Of a stretch of DNA of 64,000 nucleotides, positions 54,340 through 64,000 are shown one piece after another. The translations under genes and the position numbers were made by a program. The notes below the pieces were generated by a model that saw only the letters and a program-made list of their open reading frames with translations, was not told the origin of the DNA and did not search any database. Source of the stretch: Aphanomyces cochlioides (lineage: Eukaryota > Oomycota > Saprolegniomycetes > Saprolegniales > Verrucalvaceae); assembly GCA_019828595.1 (NCBI GenBank), contig JAHQRK010000013.1, forward strand, positions 310,001 through 374,000, read 5' to 3'. Numbering within the stretch: position 1 is the first letter of the stretch; each line of letters starts with the position of its first letter.

Positions 54340-57300
54340 TCACGTGAGAGGGAGACAGGTCAGCCAGGTATGGCAGTTGGAATTTAGCGGAGCATTGCTG
54401 GCGTATGATTGCGAACGCGCAACATGGTTCAAGCTTTCGGCGTGTGGAGAAGTCTTCCGTCGCGAACGTCGCCGTAATGATTCGTAAGCTGCAAGCTCCA
54501 GTGGTAAGGTTTCTCGTGCTTCTCTAGCTGATATCCATGTAGGCTCCGTATCGGCCGTTGCCGTCGCTGGAGGTGGATGAAGACGGTATTCCAATCCGTT
54601 CTGAGAATAGCGCCGGCCTACTAGGCGGGGAGCGGAAGCGGGGTCGTTCGCAAGTTGCGATGGATCGTTCCCAACGATCTCGAGTGGAGCATCCAGGCTA
54701 CGTTTTGCCGAGCGGTGCGGCTCCGAATGCTCCTGCGGCGTATGGATATGTCCATGTTGGACCAAGTCGTGTGGCACGATCGCCAAGTCGTGGTCGATCG
54801 GTGGATCGACAGCCATATCCTCGGACTCCTCCGGTAGCGGCTGTAGAGCCTCTTGAGGTCGCACATCTGCGAACAGATTTGCGCGTTGTGGAGTTGGAAC
54901 TCCGAGTTCGTGAGTTGACGGATGAGATTCATCGGCTTCGGAAAGATCAAAACGAGTATCCGTCCGTTCGTGAGCTGGAAGATTATCTCCATGACTGGCA
55001 GTTTTGCTGATGTGCAGAATCATATTAGACGCTTGTGGGACTGGATGAAGAGCGAGCAGGCGAGAGGTCGCCACGATCAGGCGTAGCAGGTAAATACCTC
55101 TTGATCTTGCCAACATATAATGTTGGATGGATTTGCCATTCAGTTGGAAGCTCCAACTTGTATGCAGTGTTGCTAATCTTCTTTGTGATAGGGAACGGGC
55201 CAAGCCAAGGTGGCTGCAATTTTGGGTTTCCTAGCGCCGTCTTGGGCATTGCCGATGCACGTAGTAGGACTAAGTCGCCGACTGAATAAACATTTTTGTT
55301 TCCACGACTTGTCTTGTTGGCTTGCAAAGCTTGCTTTTCTTGAGCTGATGCAAGATTCTCGCGGACATTGAGGAGTAGGGACTTCCTGGATTCGATAAAG
55401 TGTTTTACACTGGCGATTGTGCGTGCAGGGATAGATCCTCCCCCACTTAAACGTGCAGCATCCACATTGATCGGAAGGCGCGGGTGCCGTAGATGTAGGA
55501 CATAGAAAGGGGTATGACCCGTTGAGGCTTGAACAGAGTTGTTGTACGCAAAGACAACATGGGAGAGCATAGTGCTCCATGTGCGCGGCTTGGATTGAGT
55601 GTAACTGCGAAGAACATCTTCGATAACGCGATTAGCGCTTTCAGACTGACCGTCAGAGTCAGGGTGGTCCGACGTGGACATGTCAAGGGTGGTGCCACAG
55701 AGCGCAAACAGCGCGGACCAGAATTTCGATGTAAAGCGAGGATCGCGGTCTGAAACGATAGAGGCTGGAAGCCCGAAGCGACAGAAAACATGGTCAAAGT
55801 AAAGTTGAGTCGACTCTTCGGCGGTAATGGTGTCGCGGCATGCGACTGCAATCTAATATTTGGACAACCTGTCAACACAAGTCCAAATGCCGGTGCGACC
55901 GTGCTTGTCGCGTGGTAAGGCAAAGATAAAATCCATGCTGACCGAGAAGAAGACCTCGTCAGGTATTGGTAAAGGTGCCAAAGGGGCACGAGTGGCTGGG
56001 GAAGCCTTGACGCGTTGGCAGACGTCACAATGCGCTACATAGCGCGATACGGCCTTGAATAGGCGGGGCCACCAGAATTGCCGTGCTACGGTAAGATAAG
56101 TCTTGTCGCGGCCAAAATGTCCTGCTGTTTGGGCGGCATGACAATCATGCAAAATGTCACGGCGAAGGGCTTCATCTGCCGGAATGGCAAGGCGGCGTGG
56201 GCTGGAAGCCATCGTGTAATACACCAAGCCATCATGGACAGAAAAATTCTTGAGCGAGGATCGCTTCGGCGAAGTAGTGGAATCACATAACAGAGATAAA
56301 ATCTCAGAAAGCCATTTGTCGGATGTGTAGGACGCACGCACACGGTCGTGGAGATTCGAGTGCACGTGTGATACATGGTTCAAGCTTGTGTCGTCTGATG
56401 TCGATGGACGACGGGAAAGAGCATCCGCAAGGACGTTTTGACGTCCAGGTTTGTATTCAACTGTGAAGTTGAACTCGGCACAGAAGGCTAACCAGCGAGC
56501 CATGCGTTGGCTAACATGAGGAGACTTGACGGCTGTGCGTAAAGATGCATGGTCTGTGTAGACCACGAAAGGCTTGCTACCTAGGAGGTAGATTCGAAAC
56601 TTCGTGAGGGTGTATTTCATAGCTAGTAGCTCCAAGTCGTGGACAGGGTAGGCTTTTTCAGCCTTTTGGAGCTGGCGGGATTGATAGGACACAGGTCGGT
56701 CGCGACCATCCTCCCCCACTTGCATGAGGCAGCAGCCTATAGCCTTGACAGAGGCATCACAAACGAACAAGAAGGGTCGAGAAAAGTCGGCTAGCGCCAG
56801 GACAGGCGCAGACACTAAGCTGTCTTTCACCGCGTTGAACGCGTCGTGGCATTCTTGGGTCCAATCCCAAGAGGCGTCTTTGGCAAGTAAGGCCGATAAA
56901 GGTTGTGCCAGCGAGGCAAAATTTGCCGAGAACTTGTGTAGATACGTGGCTAGACCAAGCCAACTGCGCAACTCAGTTTGAGTAGACGGAACGGGCCAGT
57001 CGCGAATGGTTTGGACCTTTGCAGGGTCAGCGCGACAACCATTGATGCCAACAAAGTCACCCAGAACAGGAATTTCCTCGACACCAAACGTGCGACGACT
57101 ATGGATATAAATATCGTCGAAATAAGAGGGAGCAAAGGCTCGCAAAGGGCGAAGTTTCGACGTCACGATGCGGTTGAACGTTGCTGGCGCATTTGAAAGG
57201 CCTTGTGGCATAACGAGCCATTCCCAGAGCATGCCACTTGGAGTGGAGACAGCGGTCTTAGGAATATCCTGTATACGCATCAGGATCTGGTAGAACCCAT

Positions 57301-58560
57301 CGCGCAAATCGATCGTGGAAAAGAGGGTACTACCCGCCATGCTGTCAATGATGACATCCTTGCGCGGAATCGGCGTTTGCGCCGGTATCGTGGCTTGATT
57401 CAACTTGTTGAAGGCGTGAACGATACGCCAGCCACCGTTGGGTTTCTTGGCACAAAATGTCGGACTTGAGTGCGGCGAGTTGCTCTCGCGCACATGGCCT
57501 GCCTTCTTGCGGGCCGCAAAGAATGAGTCGATGAACTCGACCTGATCACGTGGCAATGGCCACTGGCGTGTAACACAATACTTGGTCCCCGGGATCAAGT
57601 CAATCTCATGGCGGATGCCTTTGTCGCTAGGCTGGGCCACTGGAACCTCGTCAGGGAATACATCCTTGTACTCCATCAATATGTCGTAGAACGGGCTAGT
57701 CTTGAGAGACTCCCATGTCGTTCGTGCTCGCTTGTCAGCATCGTCAAGGACATCCTTGTCCATCGTGGATGTCGTGTGGAGGGTTCCATCTTCTTCTACG
57801 CAGATAACCGCGATCTTCGCGGTTCTTGGGCATGCAGGAGTCGCGAAAAGGAGCGAAAGCTCATCTCTGGCAAAGCCACAATCTCGTCTGCCCTGGTGGG
57901 CAGTTCTTCAAGGTCACAGGCTGACCGTATAAACTCATCAACCGACAACTTGTCGGGAACATCGTGTCTGTCTCGAGATGGTGCACACTCTCGGAAATCG
58001 TACTCATCGATCGACTCTTCTTCGTGGTCGTCGAAACACTCTTCGGCGATTCGTTGATCATTCGCCGGCAAACCTTCAGGTTCGTTTGAAGGTATATCCA
58101 AAGCTGGAATAGCTTGTTCTTCTCGTGGATGGTCCACAATGCCATCGCGTGTCCGTGTTGACGAAGGGTCAATACAAACCACAGTGAGTTCATTACTCTG
58201 CGCTGGGTTGGGCACGTAGGAACGTGGAGATGGTGGCACCATCGTCTTCAGGCGCCAGTCAATAATGGGCTGATGGCGCTCGAGCCAACCCATTCCAAGG
58301 ATCAAATCCCATCGGTCGTCAAGGTCCATAAGGAAGAATTCTTCTCTTGACGAAAAGTCACCAATCGATATTGGCAACGCGACAATTTGTCGTGGATTTG
58401 AAACAATCCGACCGTCTGCAAGTCGGATGCGTAGAGTGTCGTTAGGTTGAGCCTTGGACGTCGATATGCCTGTAGCTCGTGCAATAGTTGCGCACCGCGC
58501 ATAATTTTCAGATGCGCCACTGTCTATCAGTGCCAGGGGCTAGATCAATAGGTTCAAAGG
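54340..58560 (-). pseudogene. Gypsy pol (PR-RT-RH-IN, chromodomain-like tail), multiply broken
   Basis: Retropepsin has ALIDSGASENYAR near 58530. RT-RH lies in the frame 57763-55853: GWRIVHAFNKLNQATIP, LWEWLVMPQGLSNAPATFNR, SYFDDIYIHSR, then RNase H VYTDHASLRTA. The segment between FDDIYIHSR and TFGVEEIPVLGDF is about 45 residues shorter than in relatives, an in-frame deletion in RT. Integrase has HHCC (HDCHAAQTAGHFGRDKTY, CDVCQ) and DDE residues MDF, VSDRD and SESANRVIE, with a TAG at 55853-55855 after RLSKY. Frame changes also lie near 57830, 58520 and 55030. The C-terminal extension to 54340 includes RRYSQNGLEYRLHPPP, which may be a decayed chromodomain. The enzyme set cannot be made from this copy. 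Confidence 0.88.
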
Positions 58561-58611
58561 GCGCGGTGTCGGACACCCATTGATCCACTTGACCAGTAGG
58601 CCGCCCGGCGC

Positions 58612-59403
58612 CTACTGGGTTGTGAAGTTTACCCGGCGACGCGGAGGCGTTCCAGGCGCACCATGCGCAGTGGAAGCCTGTCGGCGGGGAGCAGTGCAGT
58701 TGCGGAAAATGTGTCCCGTACGCTGGCAATTGTAACAACGCACATTGCGTCTTTGACTTGAGTTGGGACGTTGACGATCAAAGTTGCGAGTTTCGCGATT
58801 GTTTGTCGTGCCGATTTGGCTAATTTCCATGTCGTAAGCGTCATGATGACCCGCAAATGAAGCCGCAGATTGCGAGTAATGCTCGCCAAGGGCAATATTG
58901 AGTGCATCAACCATATTCTCGGGCATTCGGCGGAAGACTTCAAGTCGCGGAGGGCCATGGTTCAAACCATGCATGAAAACGTTGACGATCGCTCCTTCCG
59001 AGACAAGAACCTTGTCAGGCAGGGAGAGCCAGTGGTATTCCAGCTTCTGGGCAAACTCGCTGATTGTCAGTTTGCCTTGAGTGGCCTTCAAAAGTTGATG
59101 CATGTGGCGCACAGCTGCGTCCTTTGGCAAATAAGTTGCCTTCATGAGAGTGATAAATTTTGGCAGAGTGTCCACCGCAGGGGCATCGCGCATATAAGTG
59201 TTGACTGCCCAGGTGTGGGCTTTGTCGGTAAGGCATGATACAGCAAAAGCAACTTGCTTGGTTCCAGATTGAAAATCCATGGCTTCTACGGCCATCTTCA
59301 CGCGAGCTTCCCAGACGAGAAGATTCTCGGAGGCTGAGCCTCCAAACTTGGGGACATCGAGTCTCACTCGCCCTTCGCGGACAGGGCTGTCTTCATTGTT
59401 CAT
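58612..59403 (-). CDS. Gypsy Gag with zinc knuckle
   Basis: 263 residues from the ATG at 59403 (MNNEDSPVREGRVRLDVPKF). The capsid-like region holds LVWEARVKMAVEAM and ISEFAQKLEYHWLSLP. A CCHC knuckle CYNCQRTGHIFRNC near residue 230 binds RNA during packaging. It is the only intact frame in the element and ends shortly before the protease, which lies in another frame. Confidence 0.9.
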   Translation of the reverse strand: MNNEDSPVREGRVRLDVPKFGGSASENLLVWEARVKMAVEAMDFQSGTKQVAFAVSCLTDKAHTWAVNTYMRDAPAVDTLPKFITLMKATYLPKDAAVRHMHQLLKATQGKLTISEFAQKLEYHWLSLPDKVLVSEGAIVNVFMHGLNHGPPRLEVFRRMPENMVDALNIALGEHYSQSAASFAGHHDAYDMEISQIGTTNNRETRNFDRQRPNSSQRRNVRCYNCQRTGHIFRNCTAPRRQASTAHGAPGTPPRRRVNFTTQ

Positions 59404-59478
59404 CGTAAACGTTGGAATCGTTGAGTTGTGACTTTTCCTTCTAGCAGGTCCTTGGACGAACCAAGAAGTGCTACCAAG

Positions 59479-59744
59479 TGTAACCGGGTACACACGCAGG
59501 AGGAAGGCTTAGGAAGCAGAGAGAAAGATGAAAAGTGAATTAGCTTTATCCTGCCTAAAGCTAATGAATGCAGAGTCGAACAGGGCTTGTGAGTAAGTGA
59601 ATATGAATGGCCTAGAAGGCACCGAGCCAAAGGAATGGCAGAGAGCACGGAGTGCTTCACATGCAGGGGAATACAGATGACATGCTAACAGCAGGCATGT
59701 CATGCCAAGGGTCAAAGGGCAAGTAACCGGAGCGTCCAGTTACA
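59479..59744 (-). repeat. Gypsy 5' LTR
   Basis: 266 bp, three substitutions from the 3' LTR (CG/CA near base 16, TATG/CATG, CCGG/CCAG). Confidence 0.95.
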
Positions 59745-60578
59745 ATCACAATCACACTGAGCGTCGCGATCGCAATGCAGTAGCGCCAGTTCCAATGCAA
59801 TCCCCACTTGCCAACAACAAACAAGAAGACAGCGTAGATTCCACTGCCAATGATTTGAGACAACGAGTCGTTCAGTGGCTCGACCTTGGCCCAGTAGGCG
59901 CTCACAGGACTCGTTGCCGTCACACCAATCGCTTGGAGACCACTCACGACGAAGCGGAAAGCACAGATTTGCCACACCGCGCGTTGTTGCAACAAGTCCC
60001 AGATCTTGGCCGCGTATACTCGGACGGGTTCACCTTGGTGCTTCTTGTCAACCACGAGCCAAAACGTCGAAATGACGACCAGCACACACGGGATCAAGCA
60101 AAGACCGTAGGGAACATTGGGGGCCATCGAGAAGGAGAAGGAGCCTTTGTAGTTGGCACCGTTCAAGCCAAAGCCACTGATGCACAGAGCAAACATACCA
60201 GTGACAGTGCGCACCGTGTAGATGGTCGTTTGGACAAAGCACCAAAGAAGAGTTTGTACGACCAACCGAGGGTAACTAAAACACTGTAGGCGGCCGTTTG
60301 GTAGCCTTCAAGATTCAAGTAGACGGTAAAGATGGGATAGCTGAGAGCGGGGATCAAGCCGTAGATGACACCAATGGCGCCGTATTGCATGAAGAGACCC
60401 ATGGCTTCACGGGAGAGCAAGTTGAGGGCGCCGCCTTCCACAATAGCCCCATCGTCGAGATCGCCAAAGTCTTTCGAGGGGGACTTGCTTTGAATAAACG
60501 TGTCGTCTAGCTGCTTCCCCCATGGGCAGCTGCGCTGTTGGTGGAGTTAATATACGAAACCCGTTCTTCCAAATCCAT

Positions 60579-62966
60579 CGCAAATGGCAAAATGAGCCAA
60601 ACTCGGAGGGTTCAAGACATCAGTCAAGGAAAACAACATGCTTTGGACATTGTGTTTATTCTATCTGCCATCCTCTCGCTTCCCACACGATAAAGCTAAG
60701 AGGACATTTGAGAATTGTCAAAGAATGTTCGCCTATACTTTGTGTCAATTTTGCAGCAATGAGAGCCTTTATACTTGAAATTTGTATACCTCCGACGGCA
60801 AAGTGCCATTTTCCAGTCGATTGTCACATTGTTACTCTCTCAGGTTGCTATACGTTTAACGTGCGCAAAGGATTGCTTCGTGATGGCTTCGCGCTGACAA
60901 CGCGCAATCGCCTCCAGTTATTGGCAAACTACCACCCAATGGCCCGCCATGCTTGATAAATGTGGGGATTACACGGTGTATGCCAACAAGTTGGGTGCAC
61001 CGTCAACGCCGAATGCGCAATGTCTCGCTGCGTCGAAAGCTCGCTAGAGTTACACGACGCAGTCAGCATTGCAACATTTGCATTGCGGTGGTCAAAGCAA
61101 GGGCCCTTTGGCCCTTTTGTTCAAAATCCCCGGGGGAACAAGCTGAGCAGAGGCGATTCCGTGTCGTACACACCAATCTTGCAGTGCGTTTTCGAGTGTA
61201 TCGTTTCAGGGAAGCAGTCTGTTCTGGATGCATCGGAAAGTGCAATTTCAAGCCCTCGCTTCCTCTTGCACACAGTTGGCGTATGACACAGAAGGGAAAC
61301 GTACAGCGCCGCAGCCTCTCGAGCAACTGCGACATACATACCGATCCCTTGGGGGAACTATAGTTTGCACCCCCCAAGCAATTCACCAAGTTATTCAGCT
61401 TGCTTGCCTTAGTGTCCATACGGATCCGACAGAGATGTCTCAATGATACCTCAACAAAGCAGGGGAAGGTGGCCACATGCAGTTTAAAGCAGCTGAAGGA
61501 CTCTCTACAGGTGCCTCTCCGTGCGCAATAGTATAGGAGCAAGCTCTGTGAGGTGATAGAATACATACAGCTGGAGCTCATGACTATCGTACCTTCATCC
61601 AAAGTTTTTTCCAACTTCTGCTGTCCAAGTTGTTGAAACGTGCAGCTTGTACAATGATTGCTCGAGTGTCAATTGGATTGAATGGACGTGCCGTCCTGTA
61701 GAGTACAGTAGCAGCAACATAACCTCCATCACGAAAGAAGTACCGACTGTGCTATGCTGTACGTACTGCAGCAATTGTTCCTCTCGATTTCATCGAATTC
61801 AACTTTTATGACTGTCTTGCTAAACGTAACTTGGTCAATCTTCTTGACTCCATCTGTCGTCGTCTGACCATCGTGGCCCACACTTGTCACTCGCCAAAGT
61901 TGACGTGTGGACATTTCAACCGTGTGAAGAAAATATTCACCGAAAATCCAGTACTGTGTCTGGAAAACCATTGAATATATAGACTCGAGACTTGAAATTT
62001 GTATACCCAAAACGTCACTTTGCACTTTTTGTCTATTTTTGGACCATTGTCGTTCCTGTCACTCCACTTTGGTGTACTCCCCCATGAGATGGAATGCATT
62101 GCCATGGCTGATATGCTGACAAGCCAGAGTGCCATCAAGCCATTGGTAGCTCAATACCCAATGGCTAGCAAAGGCTGGTATATGCGGTGAAACAGCGGGC
62201 TATGGGTGCACAACTGTTTCAAGATGAATGCGCAAATGATGGCGAATTTGTTCAATGCCAACGTCGGAAGACACAGTAAACATTGCATTCATTTACTAAG
62301 CAGCTTGGTGAAAAGTTGGTGAAATTAACAGCGTGAAGGAGCAGTTCTTGGCCGATGCCATGACATGGCCTTCACACAATCAATGGAGGCGGGTATAAAA
62401 GATGCGAGTTCTCCAAGTCTTATAGCGACGTATTGTGGGTGCATTCTTTCAAGGCTTTGCCATGGACTCTTCAGCCATGAATTCCAGCGACAAGGTAATC
62501 TGTCTACCCATTGATCGAAGTGTCACTGGCGACCGATTGGACACTCGTGTACCAATGACTCTGCGCGATGTAGACTCGTCAGGGGGAACTAACAAATCCA
62601 CACAGACTCTGCCATGATCCATCTAGTCTTTCTTGTCCTCTTTGATAGCGAATTGCATAGTTCTGGGGGTGGCAATCTCACCGCCCTGCTGTGCACTTCA
62701 TGCGCTATCGAGGGGGCTAGCATTTAGTCTGTGGAACGATCTCCAGGGCGAATTTCAACCCGTGAAGCGTTAAGTCCACATGGCTCTCGATTCAATATTT
62801 CACGAGTGTGACAGTGCTGCTTGTCGAACGCACTAAAGCCAACTGGGGACGCCAGACACTGGCGATGGAGTCAACTTCAAGGATTTTTTACATCGTCCAA
62901 GTTGACCAGATGAAACTTCCCCTGACGAGAAAAATCCTCCACATCAAACGCACTTTTGAATTTGCC
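60579..62966. other. Shared upstream region of two divergent BT1 genes
   Basis: Two related stretches, ACTTGAAATTTGTATACC near 60775 and at about 61990, are each followed within 20 bp by an AAAGTGCC/ACTTTGCAC block. A TATAAAA at 62394-62400 precedes a GCATTCTTTC initiator-like site and a short frame at 62461. No firm gene was seen. Confidence 0.4.
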
Positions 62967-64000
62967 ATGGATTTGGAAGAACGGTTGTCATATATTCACT
63001 CGGCCAACAGCGCGACGGCCAAGCAAGGCGTCGTCCTGGACGATGGGTACAATCAAGTCAAGTCTCCTGCCAAGGACATTGAAGACTTGGAAGGAGGCGC
63101 TCTCGTCGAAGGCGGTGCCCTCAACTTGCTCTCCCGTGAAGCCATGGGTCTCTTCATGCAATACGGCGCCATTGGTGTCATCTACGGCTTGATCCCCGCT
63201 CTCAGCTATCCCATCTTTACCGTCTACTTGAATCTTGAAGGCTACCAAACATCGGCGTACAGTGTCTTGGTCGTCATCGGCTGGTCATACAAGATCTTCT
63301 TTGGTGCTTTGTCCGACTGCTTTCCCATCTTTGGCTATCGTCGAAAGCCCTACATGGTCATCGGCTGGATCGTCACCATGATCTGCTTGGCTATCATGGC
63401 GTTCTCCAACTTGGGCGAGCCGTACTGCAACCGTGAAAAGACCAAGTACTGCGGCACGACGTTGAGCCAAGTGCCAGCCTCGGAACTGCAATATTTCAAC
63501 TTTAACGCCCCCAACAAGGGAACCACGTTCATCGTGCTCTCCATGCTTGTCTCGTTCGGCTACGTCTTGGCGGATTGTGCTGCCGACGCCATGGTCGTCG
63601 AATATGCTCAACGTGAACCCATTGCGATCCGTGGCCGTGTCCAAACGGCCATCTACACGGTGCGCACTGTCACTGGTATGTTTGCTCTGTGCATCAGTGG
63701 CTTTGGCTTGAACGGTGCCAACTACAAAGGCTCCTTCTCCTTCTCGATGGCCCCCAATGTTCCCTACGGTCTTTGCTTGATCCCGTGTGTGCTGGTCGTC
63801 ATTTCGACGTTTTGGCTCGTGGTTGACAAGAAGCACCAAGGTGAACCCGTCCGAGTATACGCGGCCAAGATCTGGGACTTGTTGCAACAACGCGCGGTGT
63901 GGCAAATCTGTGCTTTCCGCTTCGTCGTGAGTGGTCTCCAAGCGATTGGTGTGACGGCAACGAGTCCTGTGAGCGCCTACTGGGCCAAGGTCGAGCCACT
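62967..64000 (+). CDS. BT1-family folate/biopterin transporter, 5' part
   Basis: An open frame from the ATG at 62967 (MDLEERLSYIHSANSATAKQ) to the window edge, at least 344 residues. After a hydrophilic N-terminus of about 60 residues come hydrophobic helices typical of BT1: AMGLFMQYGAIGVIYGLIPA, TSAYSVLVVIGWSYKIFFGA, then GYRRKPYMVIGW, FIVLSMLVSFGYVLADCAAD and VRTVTGMFALCISGFG. The loop FGALSDCFPIFGYRRKPYMV is the family signature (G-x-x-SD...GYRRKPY). It is intact where the divergent paralogue at 53453-60578 is broken. It would import pterin or folate across the plasma or organelle membrane. Intronless so far. The 3' end is outside the window. Confidence 0.93.
   Translation, partial: MDLEERLSYIHSANSATAKQGVVLDDGYNQVKSPAKDIEDLEGGALVEGGALNLLSREAMGLFMQYGAIGVIYGLIPALSYPIFTVYLNLEGYQTSAYSVLVVIGWSYKIFFGALSDCFPIFGYRRKPYMVIGWIVTMICLAIMAFSNLGEPYCNREKTKYCGTTLSQVPASELQYFNFNAPNKGTTFIVLSMLVSFGYVLADCAADAMVVEYAQREPIAIRGRVQTAIYTVRTVTGMFALCISGFGLNGANYKGSFSFSMAPNVPYGLCLIPCVLVVISTFWLVVDKKHQGEPVRVYAAKIWDLLQQRAVWQICAFRFVVSGLQAIGVTATSPVSAYWAKVEP

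Larger units (their letters stand above)
54020..59744 (-). mobile_element. Ty3/Gypsy LTR retrotransposon inserted in a BT1 gene
   Basis: A 5725-bp element in minus orientation with 266-bp LTRs (54020-54285, 59479-59744) of the form TGTAACCGG..TTACA, differing at three positions. The 5-bp duplication is ATCAC (54015-54019 and 59745-59749). A polypurine tract (GTGGGGAGG, minus strand) precedes the 3' LTR. The sequence after the 5' LTR, CTTGGTAGCA, is a possible tRNA primer site. gag and pol follow the Gypsy order PR-RT-RH-IN. Confidence 0.95.
53453..60578 (-). pseudogene. BT1-family folate/biopterin transporter, split by a Gypsy element
   Basis: A membrane pterin/folate carrier of the BT1 branch of the major facilitator superfamily, related to the gene at 62967. 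It starts at the ATG 60576-60578 (MDLEERVSYINSTNSAAAHG) and hits a TAG after 23 codons; the frame is then recovered by a shift (DDGAIVEGGALNLL). After GWSYKLFFGALS, 328 bp present in the paralogue are missing, with a TGTCC repeat at the paralogue breakpoints. Coding continues from TIYTVRTVTGMFALC to ATLSVIVI. The Gypsy element (54020-59744) then intervenes, and DGFVAFMTIWEVIRNQWFF to the stop at 53453 completes the gene. Removing the element and one ATCAC makes VIVIDGFVAF contiguous. Confidence 0.9.

Noticed and set aside
54558..55010. Plus-strand 150-codon frame inside the Gypsy element
   Set aside because: Antisense to the pol C-terminal region and without features.
61063..61614. A 183-codon minus-strand frame between the BT1 genes
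   Set aside because: No ATG start, Cys-rich random-looking composition, and overlapping frames on the other strand of similar length.
62461..62617. Short gene behind a TATAAAA and initiator-like site
   Set aside because: About 50 codons, no family; a GTAATC..GTCAG splice gives an equally short product. Insufficient support.

Overview
The window looks like oomycete nuclear DNA, most probably a saprolegnialean such as Aphanomyces. The evidence is: (1) 43-52 bp spliceosomal introns in the one clear housekeeping gene, vacuolar ATPase subunit B; (2) 17-19 nt Inr/FPR-type core promoters of the GCTCATTYY..ATTT class directly against the ATG of secreted-protease genes; (3) BT1-family folate/biopterin transporters; (4) a repeat load of PIF/Harbinger, Tc1-like, pogo, IS630-like, Gypsy and Copia elements. 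There is no operon structure.

Layout. 1-4 kb: a damaged VanX-like dipeptidase and the eight-exon V-ATPase B gene. 5-26 kb: a carboxypeptidase (M14) cluster of six genes, mostly in head-to-head pairs, broken up by transposons: Harbinger-1 (9.3-12.0 kb), a Tc1-like element 6 bp beyond it (12.0-13.6 kb), an IS630-like transposase (18-19.2 kb) and a pogo element (20.7-22.1 kb). 27-31.7 kb: a pol-less LTR element with two convergent coiled-coil coding regions. 32-45 kb: a transposon graveyard, including a Tc1-like element nested in a pogo transposase, a Copia tail and Harbinger-2. 45.3-46.3 kb: two non-coding inverted-repeat elements. 47-52 kb: two more M14 genes around a small membrane-protein gene. 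53.4-64 kb: two divergent BT1 transporter genes; one is a pseudogene split by a 5.7-kb Gypsy element, the other is intact and runs off the window.

The biological core is the eight-member family of secreted zinc carboxypeptidases. All keep the zinc ligands and catalytic Glu. They fall into two classes at the S1' specificity position (CPA residue 255): Asp in five genes (CPB-like, basic C-termini predicted) and Pro in three. The copies are mosaics of one another, which points to gene conversion. V-ATPase B is housekeeping; the BT1 genes would import pterins or folates.

The most unusual single object is Harbinger-1. It encloses, between its terminal repeats, a spliced 3' fragment of a SHIPPO/STPGR flagellar repeat gene with its 44-bp intron retained. 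Both Tc1-like elements have a symmetric inner/outer repeat layout like Sleeping Beauty. All coordinates and repeat matches were read by eye; no database search was run.
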